The notes below the pieces were generated by a model, which was not told the DNA's origin, made no database searches, and saw only the letters and a list, made by a program, of their open reading frames with translations. This document shows, piece by piece, positions 25,394-36,136 of a stretch of 64,000 nt of DNA. The stretch's first letter is position 1. Every line of letters begins with the position of its first letter. The position numbers and the translations under genes were made by a program. The stretch is from Pseudomonas kielensis (GTDB taxonomy: Bacteria > Pseudomonadota > Gammaproteobacteria > Pseudomonadales > Pseudomonadaceae), in contig NZ_JACMYG010000020.1 of NCBI RefSeq assembly GCF_014236655.1, positions 1 through 64,000 on the forward strand, read 5' to 3'.

Positions 25394-26725
25394 TCAGTTC
25401 TTGGACGCCTGACCCGCCGGCAGCTTGTCCTTGCTGCGCCAGTGCGGCAGGGAGTTCCAGTAGCGCTGGCCCTTGGCATCGTCGTACATGCCTTCCCAAC
25501 GCGCGATGACCAGTACGGCCAGGGCGTTGCCGATCACGTTCAGTGCGGTACGGGCCATGTCCATGATGCGGTCGACACCGGCAATGAACGCCAGGCCTTC
25601 CAGCGGAATACCCACGCTGCCCAAGGTGGCCAGCAGCACCACGAAGGACACGCCCGGCACGCCGGCGATACCTTTGGAGGTGACCATCAGGGTCAGGACC
25701 AGCAGCAGCTGCTGGCTGATCGACAGGTCGATACCGTACAGCTGGGCAATGAATATCGCCGCGATGCTCTGGTACAGGGTCGAACCGTCGAGGTTGAACG
25801 AGTAGCCGGTCGGTACCACAAAGCTGCAAATGGCTTTCGGCGCGCCGTAGGCTTCCATCTTCTCGATCACGCGCGGCAGCACGGTTTCCGAGCTCGCGGT
25901 GGAGTAGGCCAGCACCAGCTCATCCTTGAAGATGCGCATCAGCTTGATCACCGAGAAACCGAACAGACGAGCGATGATGCCCAGCACCACGAAGGCGAAG
26001 AAGGCGATGGCGAAGTAAACCAGGATCACCAGTTTGGCCAGCGGCAGCAGGGAAGCGAAGCCGAAGTTGGCCACGGTCACCGCGATCAGGGCAAACACAC
26101 CGATCGGCGCGTAGTTCATGATCATGTGAGTGACCTTGAACATGCTTTCCGATACGCCCTGGAACATCTTCACCAGCGGTTCGCGCAGGTCAGACTGCAG
26201 GCTCGACAAGCCGAGACCGAACAGCACCGAGAAGAAGATGATCGGCAGCATCTCGCCACGCGCCATGGCAGCAAAGATGTTCGATGGAATCAGGTTGAGG
26301 ATGGTCTCGATGAACGCATGTTCATGCTGAACCTCGGCCGCCGTCGCCTGGTACTTGGAAATATCCACAGTGCCCAGGGTGCTCATGTCGATGCCGGAGC
26401 CCGGGTGGAACAGGTTGGCCAGCACCAGACCCACCAGAATGGCGATGGTGGTGACAATTTCGAAGTAGATGATGGTCTTCAGACCAATGCGCCCGAGTTT
26501 CTTCGCGTCACCCACGCCAGCAATGCCGACGATCAGCGAGGAGATCACGATCGGGATCACGATCATCTTGATCAGACGGATAAAGATATCGCCCGCTGGT
26601 TGCAGGACGTTGCTGATCCACCAGGCTTTTTCAGCACTGAAGTGGTTGAGCAGTGCGCCGATTGCTATACCCAGGACCAGACCGATGAGGATCTGCCAGG
26701 CGAGGCTAAGCTTTGCCTTCTTCAT
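25394..26725 (-). CDS. gltP: Glutamate/aspartate:proton symporter (dicarboxylate/amino acid:cation symporter)
   Basis: A 443-aa DAACS-family transporter. It has the re-entrant loop serine-rich motif AYSTASSETVLPRVIEKMEA, the GYSFNLDGSTLYQSIAAIFI motif in helix 7/8 and SKGIAGVPGVSFVVLLATLG near the C-terminus. The start at 26725 (MKKAKLSLAWQILIGLVLG) has AAGGG upstream; an in-frame ATG at 26800 would add an unlikely hydrophilic extension. Substrate (glutamate/aspartate) is inferred from closest resemblance to GltP; C4-dicarboxylates are possible. Confidence 0.9.
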   Translation of the reverse strand: MKKAKLSLAWQILIGLVLGIAIGALLNHFSAEKAWWISNVLQPAGDIFIRLIKMIVIPIVISSLIVGIAGVGDAKKLGRIGLKTIIYFEIVTTIAILVGLVLANLFHPGSGIDMSTLGTVDISKYQATAAEVQHEHAFIETILNLIPSNIFAAMARGEMLPIIFFSVLFGLGLSSLQSDLREPLVKMFQGVSESMFKVTHMIMNYAPIGVFALIAVTVANFGFASLLPLAKLVILVYFAIAFFAFVVLGIIARLFGFSVIKLMRIFKDELVLAYSTASSETVLPRVIEKMEAYGAPKAICSFVVPTGYSFNLDGSTLYQSIAAIFIAQLYGIDLSISQQLLLVLTLMVTSKGIAGVPGVSFVVLLATLGSVGIPLEGLAFIAGVDRIMDMARTALNVIGNALAVLVIARWEGMYDDAKGQRYWNSLPHWRSKDKLPAGQASKN

Positions 26726-27017
26726 ATCATTACCCTTACTTGCGTTTGACTCGGACAGATGCACGAACTGGAACACCCAATGGCGTAAAAGCGTGTGCAC
26801 CTGCCCCCGTATAAGGTTACCCGGAGCGCGTATTTCGGCTCTCTGGCAGGCGAAAAAAGGCGCAACTATTCCGATGCAACGGGACCACGTCTAATGCCGT
26901 AAACGCCTACCCTATGCCGAATCGGCATGAGTTTTTTTAAGTAAAACGACCGTCCCAACCGGTTCGAATGCGACATTTCGGCAGGCATAAGTGCCGTGAA
27001 CCGGCCATCGCAGAGCA

Positions 27018-27045
27018 GACTGGTTATTAATTGACCAGTCAATTA
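27018..27045. promoter_or_regulatory. Overlapping palindromes, operator-like
   Basis: GACTGGT (27018-27024) pairs with ACCAGTC (27034-27040), and TAATTGA (27028-27034) pairs with TCAATTA (27039-27045). The resulting TTGACCAGTCAA core resembles TetR/GntR-type operators. The nearest genes are gltP (start 293 bases left) and DUF1328 (end 465 bases right), and no regulator is adjacent. Confidence 0.4.
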
Positions 27046-27230
27046 CGTACAAAAATTAGCGATTTTCCCTACTCGATGCGTCGAAAAATGATCAGAAAAT
27101 AATCGCAAATTTCTCGATATACGGTCGCCAGGAAACACTGGGAAATGGTTTGTCAGAAAGGATTGTTGTCTGTGACCCAAGCAGAATAGCTCAAGTGCTC
27201 TAACTCAATGTTTTACCCACATAAACGCGC

Positions 27231-27269
27231 CGCCCGTTCCCCCAGTCAAGATCGACTGGCGAACGGGCG
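27231..27269. repeat. Large imperfect inverted repeat
   Basis: CGCCCGTTC and GAACGGGCG flank CCCAGTC/GACTGG, giving a stem of about 15 bp. There is no T-tract on either side. It could be a REP-like element or the distal terminator of the small-protein operon read leftwards. Confidence 0.45.
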
Positions 27270-27509
27270 ACGCTGCTTTGCCTGACCCGGCCCTTTCGCA
27301 GGCACTCCCTGTACCCGTAGGTCACTCCGATCCTGCAACAATCAGAACGTCCCGGCCCCTTGGTCATACGCACACCTTCCTCGGGTGGGCGTAAAGGAAA
27401 GAGACGTCATCCGGCTCTTTCGGTTTTCAATTCAGGTGCTCATTCAACGAGCCCTGGCCTTGCCACCCGCAGTGGGGCGGCGCCAGTGCCTTCACGCAAC
27501 CGCTCAGTG

Positions 27510-27674
27510 TCAGCCTCGACCACGACGGCCGAAGAAGAAGGAAACGACAAACATCACCAGGAACACGACAAAGAGAATCTTGGCGATACCCGTGGCGGTG
27601 CCCGCGATACCACCGAAGCCCAGTACGGCAGCGACAATGGCAATGATCAAGAATGTGATTGCCCAGCTCAACAT
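27510..27674 (-). CDS. DUF1328 small membrane protein
   Basis: A 54-aa protein made of two hydrophobic helices ([40 protein letters not shown]) and a basic tail RRGRG, the typical DUF1328/YtjA form. AAGGAG precedes the ATG. Such proteins are often stress induced; the molecular role is unknown. It lies 72 bases downstream of another small membrane protein gene in the same direction. Confidence 0.88.
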
Positions 27675-27746
27675 GATGACTCTCCTTACGCTTCGATTAG
27701 AGGTGCAGCTGTTCCCGATGCATGGAGCCGGCACCAGGTCTATTGC

Positions 27747-28034
27747 CTAGAACACCCAACGCTCCTGACGGGGCATGTCGACCTCAGGCTGAGCCTGGTC
27801 AACGTCCATCATGCGCATGGGGGCCGCATCAGCCGTCTGGCTGCTGACGGCGCTGAAATGGGTCTGGGTGAAATGTTGAGTCGGCGTCAGCGCAGCATCG
27901 GGCTGCTGGCTGTGCTGCCAGAGCATGAATTGCTGGCCGCCGATCAAGGTGATCACCAGCGCAAGGACGGTGAACAGCCCTTGCTGGACATACAGTGGCG
28001 AAAGACGCAATTGGGCGGCACGTTGGCGATTCAT
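27747..28034 (-). CDS. Hypothetical single-pass small membrane protein
   Basis: A 95-aa protein with a basic N-terminus (MNRQRAAQLRLSP), one helix (about residues 15-37, YVQQGLFTVLALVITLIGGQ) and a polar, probably periplasmic tail (QHFTQTHFSAVSSQTADAAP...). A strong GGAGGAG lies before the ATG. I do not recognise a family. It probably forms a unit with the DUF1328 gene. Confidence 0.65.
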   Translation of the reverse strand: MNRQRAAQLRLSPLYVQQGLFTVLALVITLIGGQQFMLWQHSQQPDAALTPTQHFTQTHFSAVSSQTADAAPMRMMDVDQAQPEVDMPRQERWVF

Positions 28035-28479
28035 CCTGAAACTCCTCCCACACTGGTGGTTATTGTTGGTTTAGGGCGAATCTGCTTGAACGCCCGGGGC
28101 TATTCAGTACATTGCAGACTGCATGCCATTTTTTCCGATGGCAATAAACCCAATAAAATCAATTACTTATATACAAATGAAAAACCAGACTGAACGCATC
28201 CTGCACGATGCACCACGCCTGGGTCGTGCGTTCTGCACGATTGATTTGCAGCCGAGGGAAAATTTTTGGAATGTATCGGGGGCCGCGGATGTCAGAAAAG
28301 GAGACATGCACACGGCCGGAGCTCGTCTTTTCGCTAAAAATCTAGCTATTTCATATAGTTAGCGAATGAGAGAGGGAATAACTACCCGGCTTCAAGCAGA
28401 AGCGGCCAGAATCAACCATGCAACTTGCCCGATTTCGTCGGGACTAACTAAGATCATTCATTTAAGGAGCGCAGGAAAG
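28035..28479. other. Divergent intergenic region upstream of algB
   Basis: 445 bases, AT-rich around 28120-28190. TGCCAT/ATGGCA form a small hairpin at about 28125-28143, and an 8-bp inverted repeat (TTCGCTAA 28330-28337 / TTAGCGAA 28359-28366) lies about 115 bases before the algB start with nested CTAGCTAT/ATAGTTAG. No gene is supported. Confidence 0.4.
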
Positions 28480-29826
<1,347 letters not shown>

Positions 29827-29836
29827 GCGCCACCTT

Positions 29837-31627
29837 ATGAAACTGGCGATGAAGTTGCGCACCCGTCTGTTTCTGAGTATCTCGGCCTTGATGACTGTGG
29901 CCCTGCTCGGGCTGGTGCTCGGGCTGGTCAGCGTGATGCAGATGGCGAGTAATCAGGAGGTGCTGATCCGCGACAACTTCATCACCCTGGACCTGGGCCT
30001 CAAGCTGCGCCAGACCTTGGGCGATCAACTGATGATCATGCTCAACCAGGCCCCCGACCTGGCGGCGCTGGAAAATTCCGAGCGGCACTACTTCGAGTTG
30101 CTCGATCAAGGCATCACCCATGAAAACCGCCTGGACAACGGCCACCATGGTTTCCAGCAAGCCCGGGATGACTATCTGTCCTTCCTCAAGGCATTCAGCA
30201 ACTCCCAGGAGCCTTCCGGCAGCCTCAGTGGCAACCAGGAGCTGACCGACAAATTCAACGTTCTGCGCAATGGCCTGATCAACGAACACAAACAAGCGCT
30301 GGAGAACATCAACAGTACCCAACGCAAAGCCCGCGAACGTGCGTTGCTGGTGGCCGGCTCCCTGGGCCTTGTCGGGTTGGCGGTGCTGATCATCGGCTTT
30401 GTCACCGCCCATGGCATCGCCCGCCGCTTCGGCGAACCGATCGAAGCGCTGGCCAAGGCCGCCGACAACATCGGCCAGGGCAACTTCGACGTCACCCTGC
30501 CACTGTCCCCTGCGGTGGAAATGAACCAGTTGACCCGCCGCTTCGGCATCATGGCCGAAGCCCTGCGCGAACATCAGGCCACCAACGTCGATGAATTACT
30601 GGCCGGCCAGCAGCGCCTTCAGGCGGTACTCGACAGCATCGATGACGGCTTGTTGATGATCGATCGCCAGGGCCAGCTGGAACACATGAACCCGGTGGCA
30701 CAACGCCAACTGGGCTGGGATGACGACCGCCTTGGCCTGGCTTTGGGTGTCGCGCTGCAACGCCCGGAACTCGACGAACAACTGCAATTGGTATTGCGCG
30801 GCGGCTCACTGGAACGCGCGCCGGATGACCTGAGCATCGAGGTCGACGGCGAATCGCGCCTGCTGACCTACAGCCTGACCCCCGTCAGTCATACCGAAGG
30901 CCATATCCTCGGAGCGGTGATGGTGCTGCGCGACGTTACCGAGCAGCGGGCCTTCGAGCGGGTGCGCAGCGAATTCGTGCTGCGCGCCTCCCATGAACTG
31001 CGCACACCGGTCACTGGTATGCACATGGCGTTCGGCTTGTTTCGCGAGCGCGCGCACTTTGCCCAGGACTCCCGGGAAACCGACCTCCTCGACACCGTCA
31101 ATGAAGAAATGCAGCGCCTGATGCAGTTGATCAACGACCTGCTGAATTTCTCGCGGTATCAGAACGGCCTGCAAAAGCTCACCCTGGCCCCCTGCAACAT
31201 TGATGACTTGTTGGAGCAGGCCCAAGGCCGCTTCCTTGAGCGAGCCCATGAGCAAGGCATCGAATTGCTGGTGGAAATCCAGGCGCCGCTGCCGCGCTTG
31301 CAGGCCGATCAGCCGCAACTGGAGCGGGTACTGGACAACCTCATCGACAACGCCCTGCGCCACACCAGCGAAAAAGGCCAGATCCGCCTCCAGGCCCGGC
31401 GCCACGGCGAACGGGTGATTGTCAGCGTCGAAGACAATGGCGAAGGCATCGCCTATGGCCAGCAAGGCCGGATCTTCGAACCCTTTGTACAGGTCGGGCG
31501 CAAGAAGGGCGGCGCGGGGCTGGGCCTGGCCCTGTGCAAGGAAATCGTCCAACTGCACGGCGGGCGCATGGGCGTCTACTCAAGACCGGGGCAGGGGACG
31601 CAGTTCTATCTGGCGTTGCCGCTTTGA
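29837..31627 (+). CDS. kinB: Sensor histidine kinase/phosphatase KinB
   Basis: A 596-aa membrane kinase. Helix 1 is at about residues 12-35 and helix 2 at about 166-190, enclosing a periplasmic helical sensor; then HAMP (GIARRFGEPIEALAKAADNI), a PAS domain (LQAVLDSIDDGLLMIDRQGQ), HisKA with FVLRASHELRTPVTGMHMAF and a HATPase domain (LDNLIDNALRHTSEKG; GGAGLGLALCKEIVQLHGG). It phosphorylates or dephosphorylates AlgB and in P. aeruginosa restrains alginate by limiting MucA degradation. Convergent with the EAL gene, 7 bases between stops. Confidence 0.94.
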   Translation: MKLAMKLRTRLFLSISALMTVALLGLVLGLVSVMQMASNQEVLIRDNFITLDLGLKLRQTLGDQLMIMLNQAPDLAALENSERHYFELLDQGITHENRLDNGHHGFQQARDDYLSFLKAFSNSQEPSGSLSGNQELTDKFNVLRNGLINEHKQALENINSTQRKARERALLVAGSLGLVGLAVLIIGFVTAHGIARRFGEPIEALAKAADNIGQGNFDVTLPLSPAVEMNQLTRRFGIMAEALREHQATNVDELLAGQQRLQAVLDSIDDGLLMIDRQGQLEHMNPVAQRQLGWDDDRLGLALGVALQRPELDEQLQLVLRGGSLERAPDDLSIEVDGESRLLTYSLTPVSHTEGHILGAVMVLRDVTEQRAFERVRSEFVLRASHELRTPVTGMHMAFGLFRERAHFAQDSRETDLLDTVNEEMQRLMQLINDLLNFSRYQNGLQKLTLAPCNIDDLLEQAQGRFLERAHEQGIELLVEIQAPLPRLQADQPQLERVLDNLIDNALRHTSEKGQIRLQARRHGERVIVSVEDNGEGIAYGQQGRIFEPFVQVGRKKGGAGLGLALCKEIVQLHGGRMGVYSRPGQGTQFYLALPL

Positions 31628-31634
31628 CGTGCGC

Positions 31635-33251
31635 TCACGCCTTGTCATCAATCCGCCGTGGCGCCATGTGGCGTCCGCGTGTCACCAGTTCGATCAACTG
31701 CATGGCGGTCAGGGCGTGGGCGAACAGCCAGCCCTGGCCGTAGTTGACCCCTTCGCTGCTCAGGTACATGGCCTGGGCTTCGTGTTCGATGCCTTCGGCG
31801 ATCACCTTGAGCTCCAGGGCATGGGCCATGCGGATGATATGGGGCGCGACGCCGCTGCTGGCCGCGTCATGGCCCAGGGCATCGATAAAGGCCTTGTCGA
31901 TTTTCAGGCAATCCACGGGCAGGGTTTGCAGATACGCCAGGCTGCAGTAACCGGTGCCAAAGTCGTCGATCAGCACCTGATGCCCGGCGTCACGCAGGGC
32001 TTGCAGGTTTTCCCGGGCGACCACCACATCGATCAAGCCGCGTTCGGTGACCTCAAACGCGATCTGCCGGGCCGCCACCCGGTGCAAGGCCAGCAAGCGC
32101 GACATGACTTCGCCGATCCTCGGCACCATCACATCACACGCCGCCAGGTTGACTGAGATGTACAGCTGCGGATAAGCGCGCAGCAGTTGGCCCAGTTGTT
32201 CCAGCAGCCGCTGCAGAACGAAGTCAGTAATTTGCCGGATCTGCCCGCTGTCTTCGGCCATGGGAATGAACAGATCAGGACTGGTCAGGGTGCCGTCCGG
32301 CCGGCGCCAGCGCAATAAAGCCTCGGCGCCTACGCAGTTACGGCTTCGCAGATCGAAGATCGGTTGATAGAGCACTTGTAACTCGCCGCGCTTGAGGGCG
32401 CCCTGCAGTTCGCCACCCATGGACTGGCGCTGGCGGGCCAACAGAAACACCAACGCACCGATGCTCAAACCCAGTACCAGGCTCGCCGGTACCAGCCACC
32501 ACCACAAGGCCGGCAGGTGCATGGCGGTGCGCGGAGAAATCAGCACCAGTTGGTATTCCGGGTTGTTGGTCGGCATGCGGTAGATCAGGCGGTTCTGGGT
32601 AATTTGCAGTGGCTCGTTGCTGAATGGCGACCAGGGTTCCGACGGTGGCCAGGCTTGCGGAGCCCCCAGGACCGGAATGGCCCGCGTGCCATGGTCGAGC
32701 ACCACCAGCAGGCTGCTGCCAGGCGACAGGTCGACCATGTCAGTCAAATGCCCGCGCGAGGTCGCCACCCGAAAATTGCCACGCCCCAGCATCAACGCCG
32801 CACGGTTTTCATCGGGTTCGGTGGAGGTATTGAGCCAATAGCTGTAGGTCGGCCCCTTGATGTCGGGGGGGCGGATGGCCGAGAGGGCTTCCTGATGGGG
32901 GCGGTTGGAGCAGAATTGGGCCTGGTCGATGTACGCCGCTTCATAGACGAAGCGGTAACTGAAACTGACCTGCTGCAAGGTGGTGAACATTTTCATGTCG
33001 CAGCCGCGCAGTGGCTGGGCCTCGAGGTCGTCCAGGCCTTCGCGCAACTGGCCGAACAACTGCTCGAGACGTTCGAGGAAACGCTCCCCCTGGCTGTTCA
33101 TCTGATCGCTTTCGCGCTGCTGTACTTGACGCAAAGTCACGCCCAGGCTGCCGGCCAGTAGTAAAGCAACACTCAACGCAGCCGCCAGTATCGCCAAAGA
33201 CCAAGGGCGATAGAACCAACTGCGCAGGGTCTCTCGTGCGGCGGCCATCAT
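31635..33251 (-). CDS. CSS-motif EAL-domain c-di-GMP phosphodiesterase
   Basis: A 538-aa inner-membrane protein. Helix 1 (about 16-38) is followed by a periplasmic CSS-motif domain (about 40-240; conserved Cys in RGCDMKMF and FCSNR, controlled by disulfide state in related proteins), helix 2 (about 245-268) and an EAL domain (about 275-535). Catalytic signatures are present: GAEALLRWRRP (EAL), DDFGTGYCSLAYLQTLPVDC, LKIDKAFID and AEGIEHEAQAM, so it should hydrolyse c-di-GMP. The DsbA gene nearby could influence the CSS disulfide. Two adjacent ATGs are possible starts. Confidence 0.9.
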   Translation of the reverse strand: MMAAARETLRSWFYRPWSLAILAAALSVALLLAGSLGVTLRQVQQRESDQMNSQGERFLERLEQLFGQLREGLDDLEAQPLRGCDMKMFTTLQQVSFSYRFVYEAAYIDQAQFCSNRPHQEALSAIRPPDIKGPTYSYWLNTSTEPDENRAALMLGRGNFRVATSRGHLTDMVDLSPGSSLLVVLDHGTRAIPVLGAPQAWPPSEPWSPFSNEPLQITQNRLIYRMPTNNPEYQLVLISPRTAMHLPALWWWLVPASLVLGLSIGALVFLLARQRQSMGGELQGALKRGELQVLYQPIFDLRSRNCVGAEALLRWRRPDGTLTSPDLFIPMAEDSGQIRQITDFVLQRLLEQLGQLLRAYPQLYISVNLAACDVMVPRIGEVMSRLLALHRVAARQIAFEVTERGLIDVVVARENLQALRDAGHQVLIDDFGTGYCSLAYLQTLPVDCLKIDKAFIDALGHDAASSGVAPHIIRMAHALELKVIAEGIEHEAQAMYLSSEGVNYGQGWLFAHALTAMQLIELVTRGRHMAPRRIDDKA

Positions 33252-33324
33252 TGAACATCCAAAGGATTACCAATGAGTTATAGCTACTGATTGAGCTTTC
33301 GCGCTGACCGTCGGGCGGGCGTCA

Positions 33325-34104
33325 TTATTTTGTCTGATTCAACACCTGCAGGATCGCCGCACTCTGCGCGTCTGGCGTACCGTCGAACAGCGTCGGGCGA
33401 AAGCGCATCTGGAAGGCCGCCAGGACGTGACGGGTGGCGACATCCAGCTCGCCGGTCTGCGGCGTGGTGTAGCCCAGGTGGGACAACTGTTCCTGGAACC
33501 AACTGATACTCGGCAACTGGGCGGCAAACCGCGCTTGCTCGCGCGCCACCGCCTGCTCATTGGGCCACAGCGCCACCCCGGCCTCGGCCAAACGCTTCCA
33601 GGGGAACAGCGGCCCCGGATCGAGCTTGCGCAGCGGCGCGATGTCACTATGGCCGATCACCTGCCGTGGGCTGATGCCATTGCGCTTGTTGATGTCCTTG
33701 AGCAGGAAGATCAGCGATTGCACCTGGGCTTCGCTGTAGGGATACCAGACACGCCCGGTCGGTGTATCGGTAAACCCCGGGTTGACGATCTCGATGCCGA
33801 TCGAGCTGGAATTCAGCCAGGTGCGCCCTTGCCATTCGCTTTCCCCGGCATGCCAGGCGCGTCGGTTCTCATCCACCAGCTTGTAGATGGTCGCGTTCTT
33901 GTCATCCCCTACCAGGTAGTGGCTGCTGACCTCGCCACGGGTCAACAACGCCAATGAACGCTCCAGCGAAGCGGAGGTGTAGTGCACCACCACGAACTGG
34001 ATCCGGTTGTCTTGATTGACCGAGGGATGGCTGGTATCGATTCGCGGACCGCTGGCGCAACCGGCCAGGACAAGGAGGGATACAAGCAGGGTGATGAATT
34101 TCAT
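33325..34104 (-). CDS. Periplasmic N-acetylmuramoyl-L-alanine amidase, AmpDh2-like lipoprotein
   Basis: A 259-aa lipoprotein. MKFITLLVSLLVLAGCASGP carries a clear lipobox (LAGC, Cys16). The amidase_2 zinc domain shows FVVVHYTS, NSSSIGIEIVNPGF and VIGHSDIAPLRKLDPGPLFPW; the C-terminal part (about 185-259) is a peptidoglycan-binding-like domain. It cleaves peptidoglycan and recycles anhydro-muropeptides. In P. aeruginosa the paralogue AmpDh2 is encoded beside kinB; here the same gene order is interrupted only by the EAL gene. Start at 34104 is fixed by the lipoprotein signal. Confidence 0.9.
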   Translation of the reverse strand: MKFITLLVSLLVLAGCASGPRIDTSHPSVNQDNRIQFVVVHYTSASLERSLALLTRGEVSSHYLVGDDKNATIYKLVDENRRAWHAGESEWQGRTWLNSSSIGIEIVNPGFTDTPTGRVWYPYSEAQVQSLIFLLKDINKRNGISPRQVIGHSDIAPLRKLDPGPLFPWKRLAEAGVALWPNEQAVAREQARFAAQLPSISWFQEQLSHLGYTTPQTGELDVATRHVLAAFQMRFRPTLFDGTPDAQSAAILQVLNQTK

Positions 34105-34207
34105 GACGATGGCAGTACTCTGCGGACGATAATGCAACAAGCGTAACGTACCGCCTGACTCCAGACCGGCAAAAGCCCGTCATTTAAACAAAATGGAACA
34201 AATGCCC

Positions 34208-36136
34208 TCAGCCCGCCTCGACACGGTTGCGGCCGGCATTTTTTGCTCGGTACAGCGCCTGATCGGCTCTTTTGAGCACCAGATCGCTGTGTTCTCCCGA
34301 CTTGAACGCCGACACGCCAATGGACGCCGTGAGGGTCACCGGCTCCCCCTTGAAATGAAACGGGCAGGCTTCAATAGCGGCGCGCAAACTCTCCAGCAAC
34401 TTGATCCCCACCACCAACGCGGTAGCGGGCATCAGCAAGACAAACTCTTCGCCGCCAAACCGGGCAATGAAATCCGTGCCGCGCAGGCGTTTGCGCAACA
34501 CCGTGGCGATGATTTTCAGCACTTTGTCGCCGGCCAGGTGGCCGTAGTTATCGTTGATGTGCTTGAAATGATCGAGATCGAGCATCGCCAGCAACAGGGT
34601 ATTGCCGTGTTGCTGCCATTGGCCGACTTCATGCTCCAGGCGCTCGCTCCAGGCTGCGCGATTGGGCAAGCCGGTCAACGGGTCGACCAGGGCTTTCTGG
34701 CGCTGTTCTTCGAGGTGTTCACGATAACCCTGGGCTTCCTGCTCCATGCTGGCCACCCGCGCGGCCAGGCCCTGCAGGCGCGCCGCGACTTCCTGCTCGC
34801 GCTCGTCACGTTGCTTCTGGTGCTGATCCATGGTGCTCAGCAAGCCTTCAAGGTGGTTCTCCAGCACGTGCTTGAGCCCCTCCAGGTCCGCGGCCTCCTG
34901 CATGCTGCTCTGCAAGCCGTCGACCTGCTCACGGATCTGCGTATCCAGCTCCCGCGCCGCCGAACGGTTGTCGGCGTGACCTGCGCTGGCCGCCTGCAGG
35001 TTGCTCTGGAACGACTCCAGGCGCTCGTTGAGCTGTTTGAGGTAGACCTCGAACTCATGCTGGCCACTGTCGGTGATCGCCAGCATCAACACCGCCAGGT
35101 CATCGAGGATCGGCAGCAGTTCGTACCAGTTCAGCCCGTTTTTCAGGCGCTCGCGCATGGCTTCGGCTTGCGGTCGATGGCGTTCGGGCAACGACAGGTC
35201 GTCCAGCAGCCCCAACAGCGTGCTTTCTATGTGCTTGGCCACCGAGCTATAGGAGGGTTCGGGCGAATCCGGCAGCGCATAGAACAGCTCCGGTTCGCCC
35301 GGCTGGGGTTCCGGCTCGGCGACGATGTCGGTCTGCAGAGGGACCATGGACAGCTCGTCCGCTGGCGACAGGGCTGCGTCGTCGTCCAGTGGCGTGTCAG
35401 CCGCAGCGCAGTCGGCAACCGGTTCCGGCAGCGAGGCGAGGGCAGGCTCCTGCAGCAACTGGACGTCGGTCTCGACCTCAAGCTGGACCTGAGGCGCCAC
35501 TGTCGCTGGGGCAACTACCGCCGGAGCGGCTGATGACGAGGCCTCAATCAACCGCTCAGGGGCGGCTGGCGCAGCATGCGTCGCAACGGCGGGCAGGCCG
35601 TCTGGCTCCTGATCACGCGCACCGAACAGGCGTTGCAACAACCCCGGACGATTGAGCTCCGCGGGGTTATCGAGAAGGCTCAGCGCCTGGCCCTGCAAGC
35701 CGCTGTACTCACCCAACAGCAGCGGTATCTCGCGGGCTTGGCCAACGCGCCCATCCAGTTGCTTGGCAAAGGTCTTGAGCGGACGACTGACCTCGCGGGG
35801 CAGGGGCAAGCGCTGCAGTTGTCGGACCAACTCGGACAACGCCGTGCCGATTTGATCGACGCGGGTCTCGCGCCGCTGCTCGGAGTCGAGCACGGCTTTT
35901 TCCAGGCGCGGCAACAGGGCGGCCAGGCCTGCATCCATGTCGTCGGTGCGGATGACTTCGCGCATTTCCTTCATGCACTGGTCGACCGCGCGGTCCGTGC
36001 CTTCGGCCGCCAGCGTGCTGCGCACCAGCCCGCGACGCAGCAAGTCGAGACGGGCATCCCATCGACGTTCGAGTTTTTCCTGTTGTTCGATGCTTTTGAG
36101 GTACTTCTCTTTCCAGCGGTTGGCTTCGTCGCTCAT
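34208..36136 (-). CDS. dgcH: Diguanylate cyclase DgcH-like (GGDEF)
   Basis: A 642-aa cytoplasmic protein without obvious membrane helices. The N-terminal two thirds are helical/coiled coil (many Glu/Gln/Leu heptads) with a low-complexity Ala/Pro/Glu/Val linker at about 185-290. The C-terminal GGDEF domain (about 478-642) has LTGLPNRAAWSERLEHEV, DLDHFKHINDNYGHLAGDKV and the active-site RFGGEEFVLLMPA. It makes c-di-GMP. It overlaps the upstream EEP gene by 4 bases. The order matches P. aeruginosa PA5487 (dgcH), a conserved core diguanylate cyclase. Confidence 0.9.
   Translation of the reverse strand: MSDEANRWKEKYLKSIEQQEKLERRWDARLDLLRRGLVRSTLAAEGTDRAVDQCMKEMREVIRTDDMDAGLAALLPRLEKAVLDSEQRRETRVDQIGTALSELVRQLQRLPLPREVSRPLKTFAKQLDGRVGQAREIPLLLGEYSGLQGQALSLLDNPAELNRPGLLQRLFGARDQEPDGLPAVATHAAPAAPERLIEASSSAAPAVVAPATVAPQVQLEVETDVQLLQEPALASLPEPVADCAAADTPLDDDAALSPADELSMVPLQTDIVAEPEPQPGEPELFYALPDSPEPSYSSVAKHIESTLLGLLDDLSLPERHRPQAEAMRERLKNGLNWYELLPILDDLAVLMLAITDSGQHEFEVYLKQLNERLESFQSNLQAASAGHADNRSAARELDTQIREQVDGLQSSMQEAADLEGLKHVLENHLEGLLSTMDQHQKQRDEREQEVAARLQGLAARVASMEQEAQGYREHLEEQRQKALVDPLTGLPNRAAWSERLEHEVGQWQQHGNTLLLAMLDLDHFKHINDNYGHLAGDKVLKIIATVLRKRLRGTDFIARFGGEEFVLLMPATALVVGIKLLESLRAAIEACPFHFKGEPVTLTASIGVSAFKSGEHSDLVLKRADQALYRAKNAGRNRVEAG

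Larger units (their letters stand above)
26726..27509. other. 784-base gene-poor region
   Basis: No ORF here is convincing on either strand. Part of it (about 26930-27130) is AT-richer than its surroundings. Two structures stand out: overlapping palindromes at 27018-27045 and a large imperfect inverted repeat at 27231-27269 (CGCCCGTTC...GAACGGGCG). The region may hold a decayed gene, an unrecognised small RNA, or only regulatory sites for gltP. Confidence 0.4.

Noticed and set aside
27747..28053. Second minus-strand frame (27829-28053) overlapping the 95-aa protein
   Set aside because: The 95-aa frame has a strong GGAGGAG site and a clear membrane helix; the alternative has neither.
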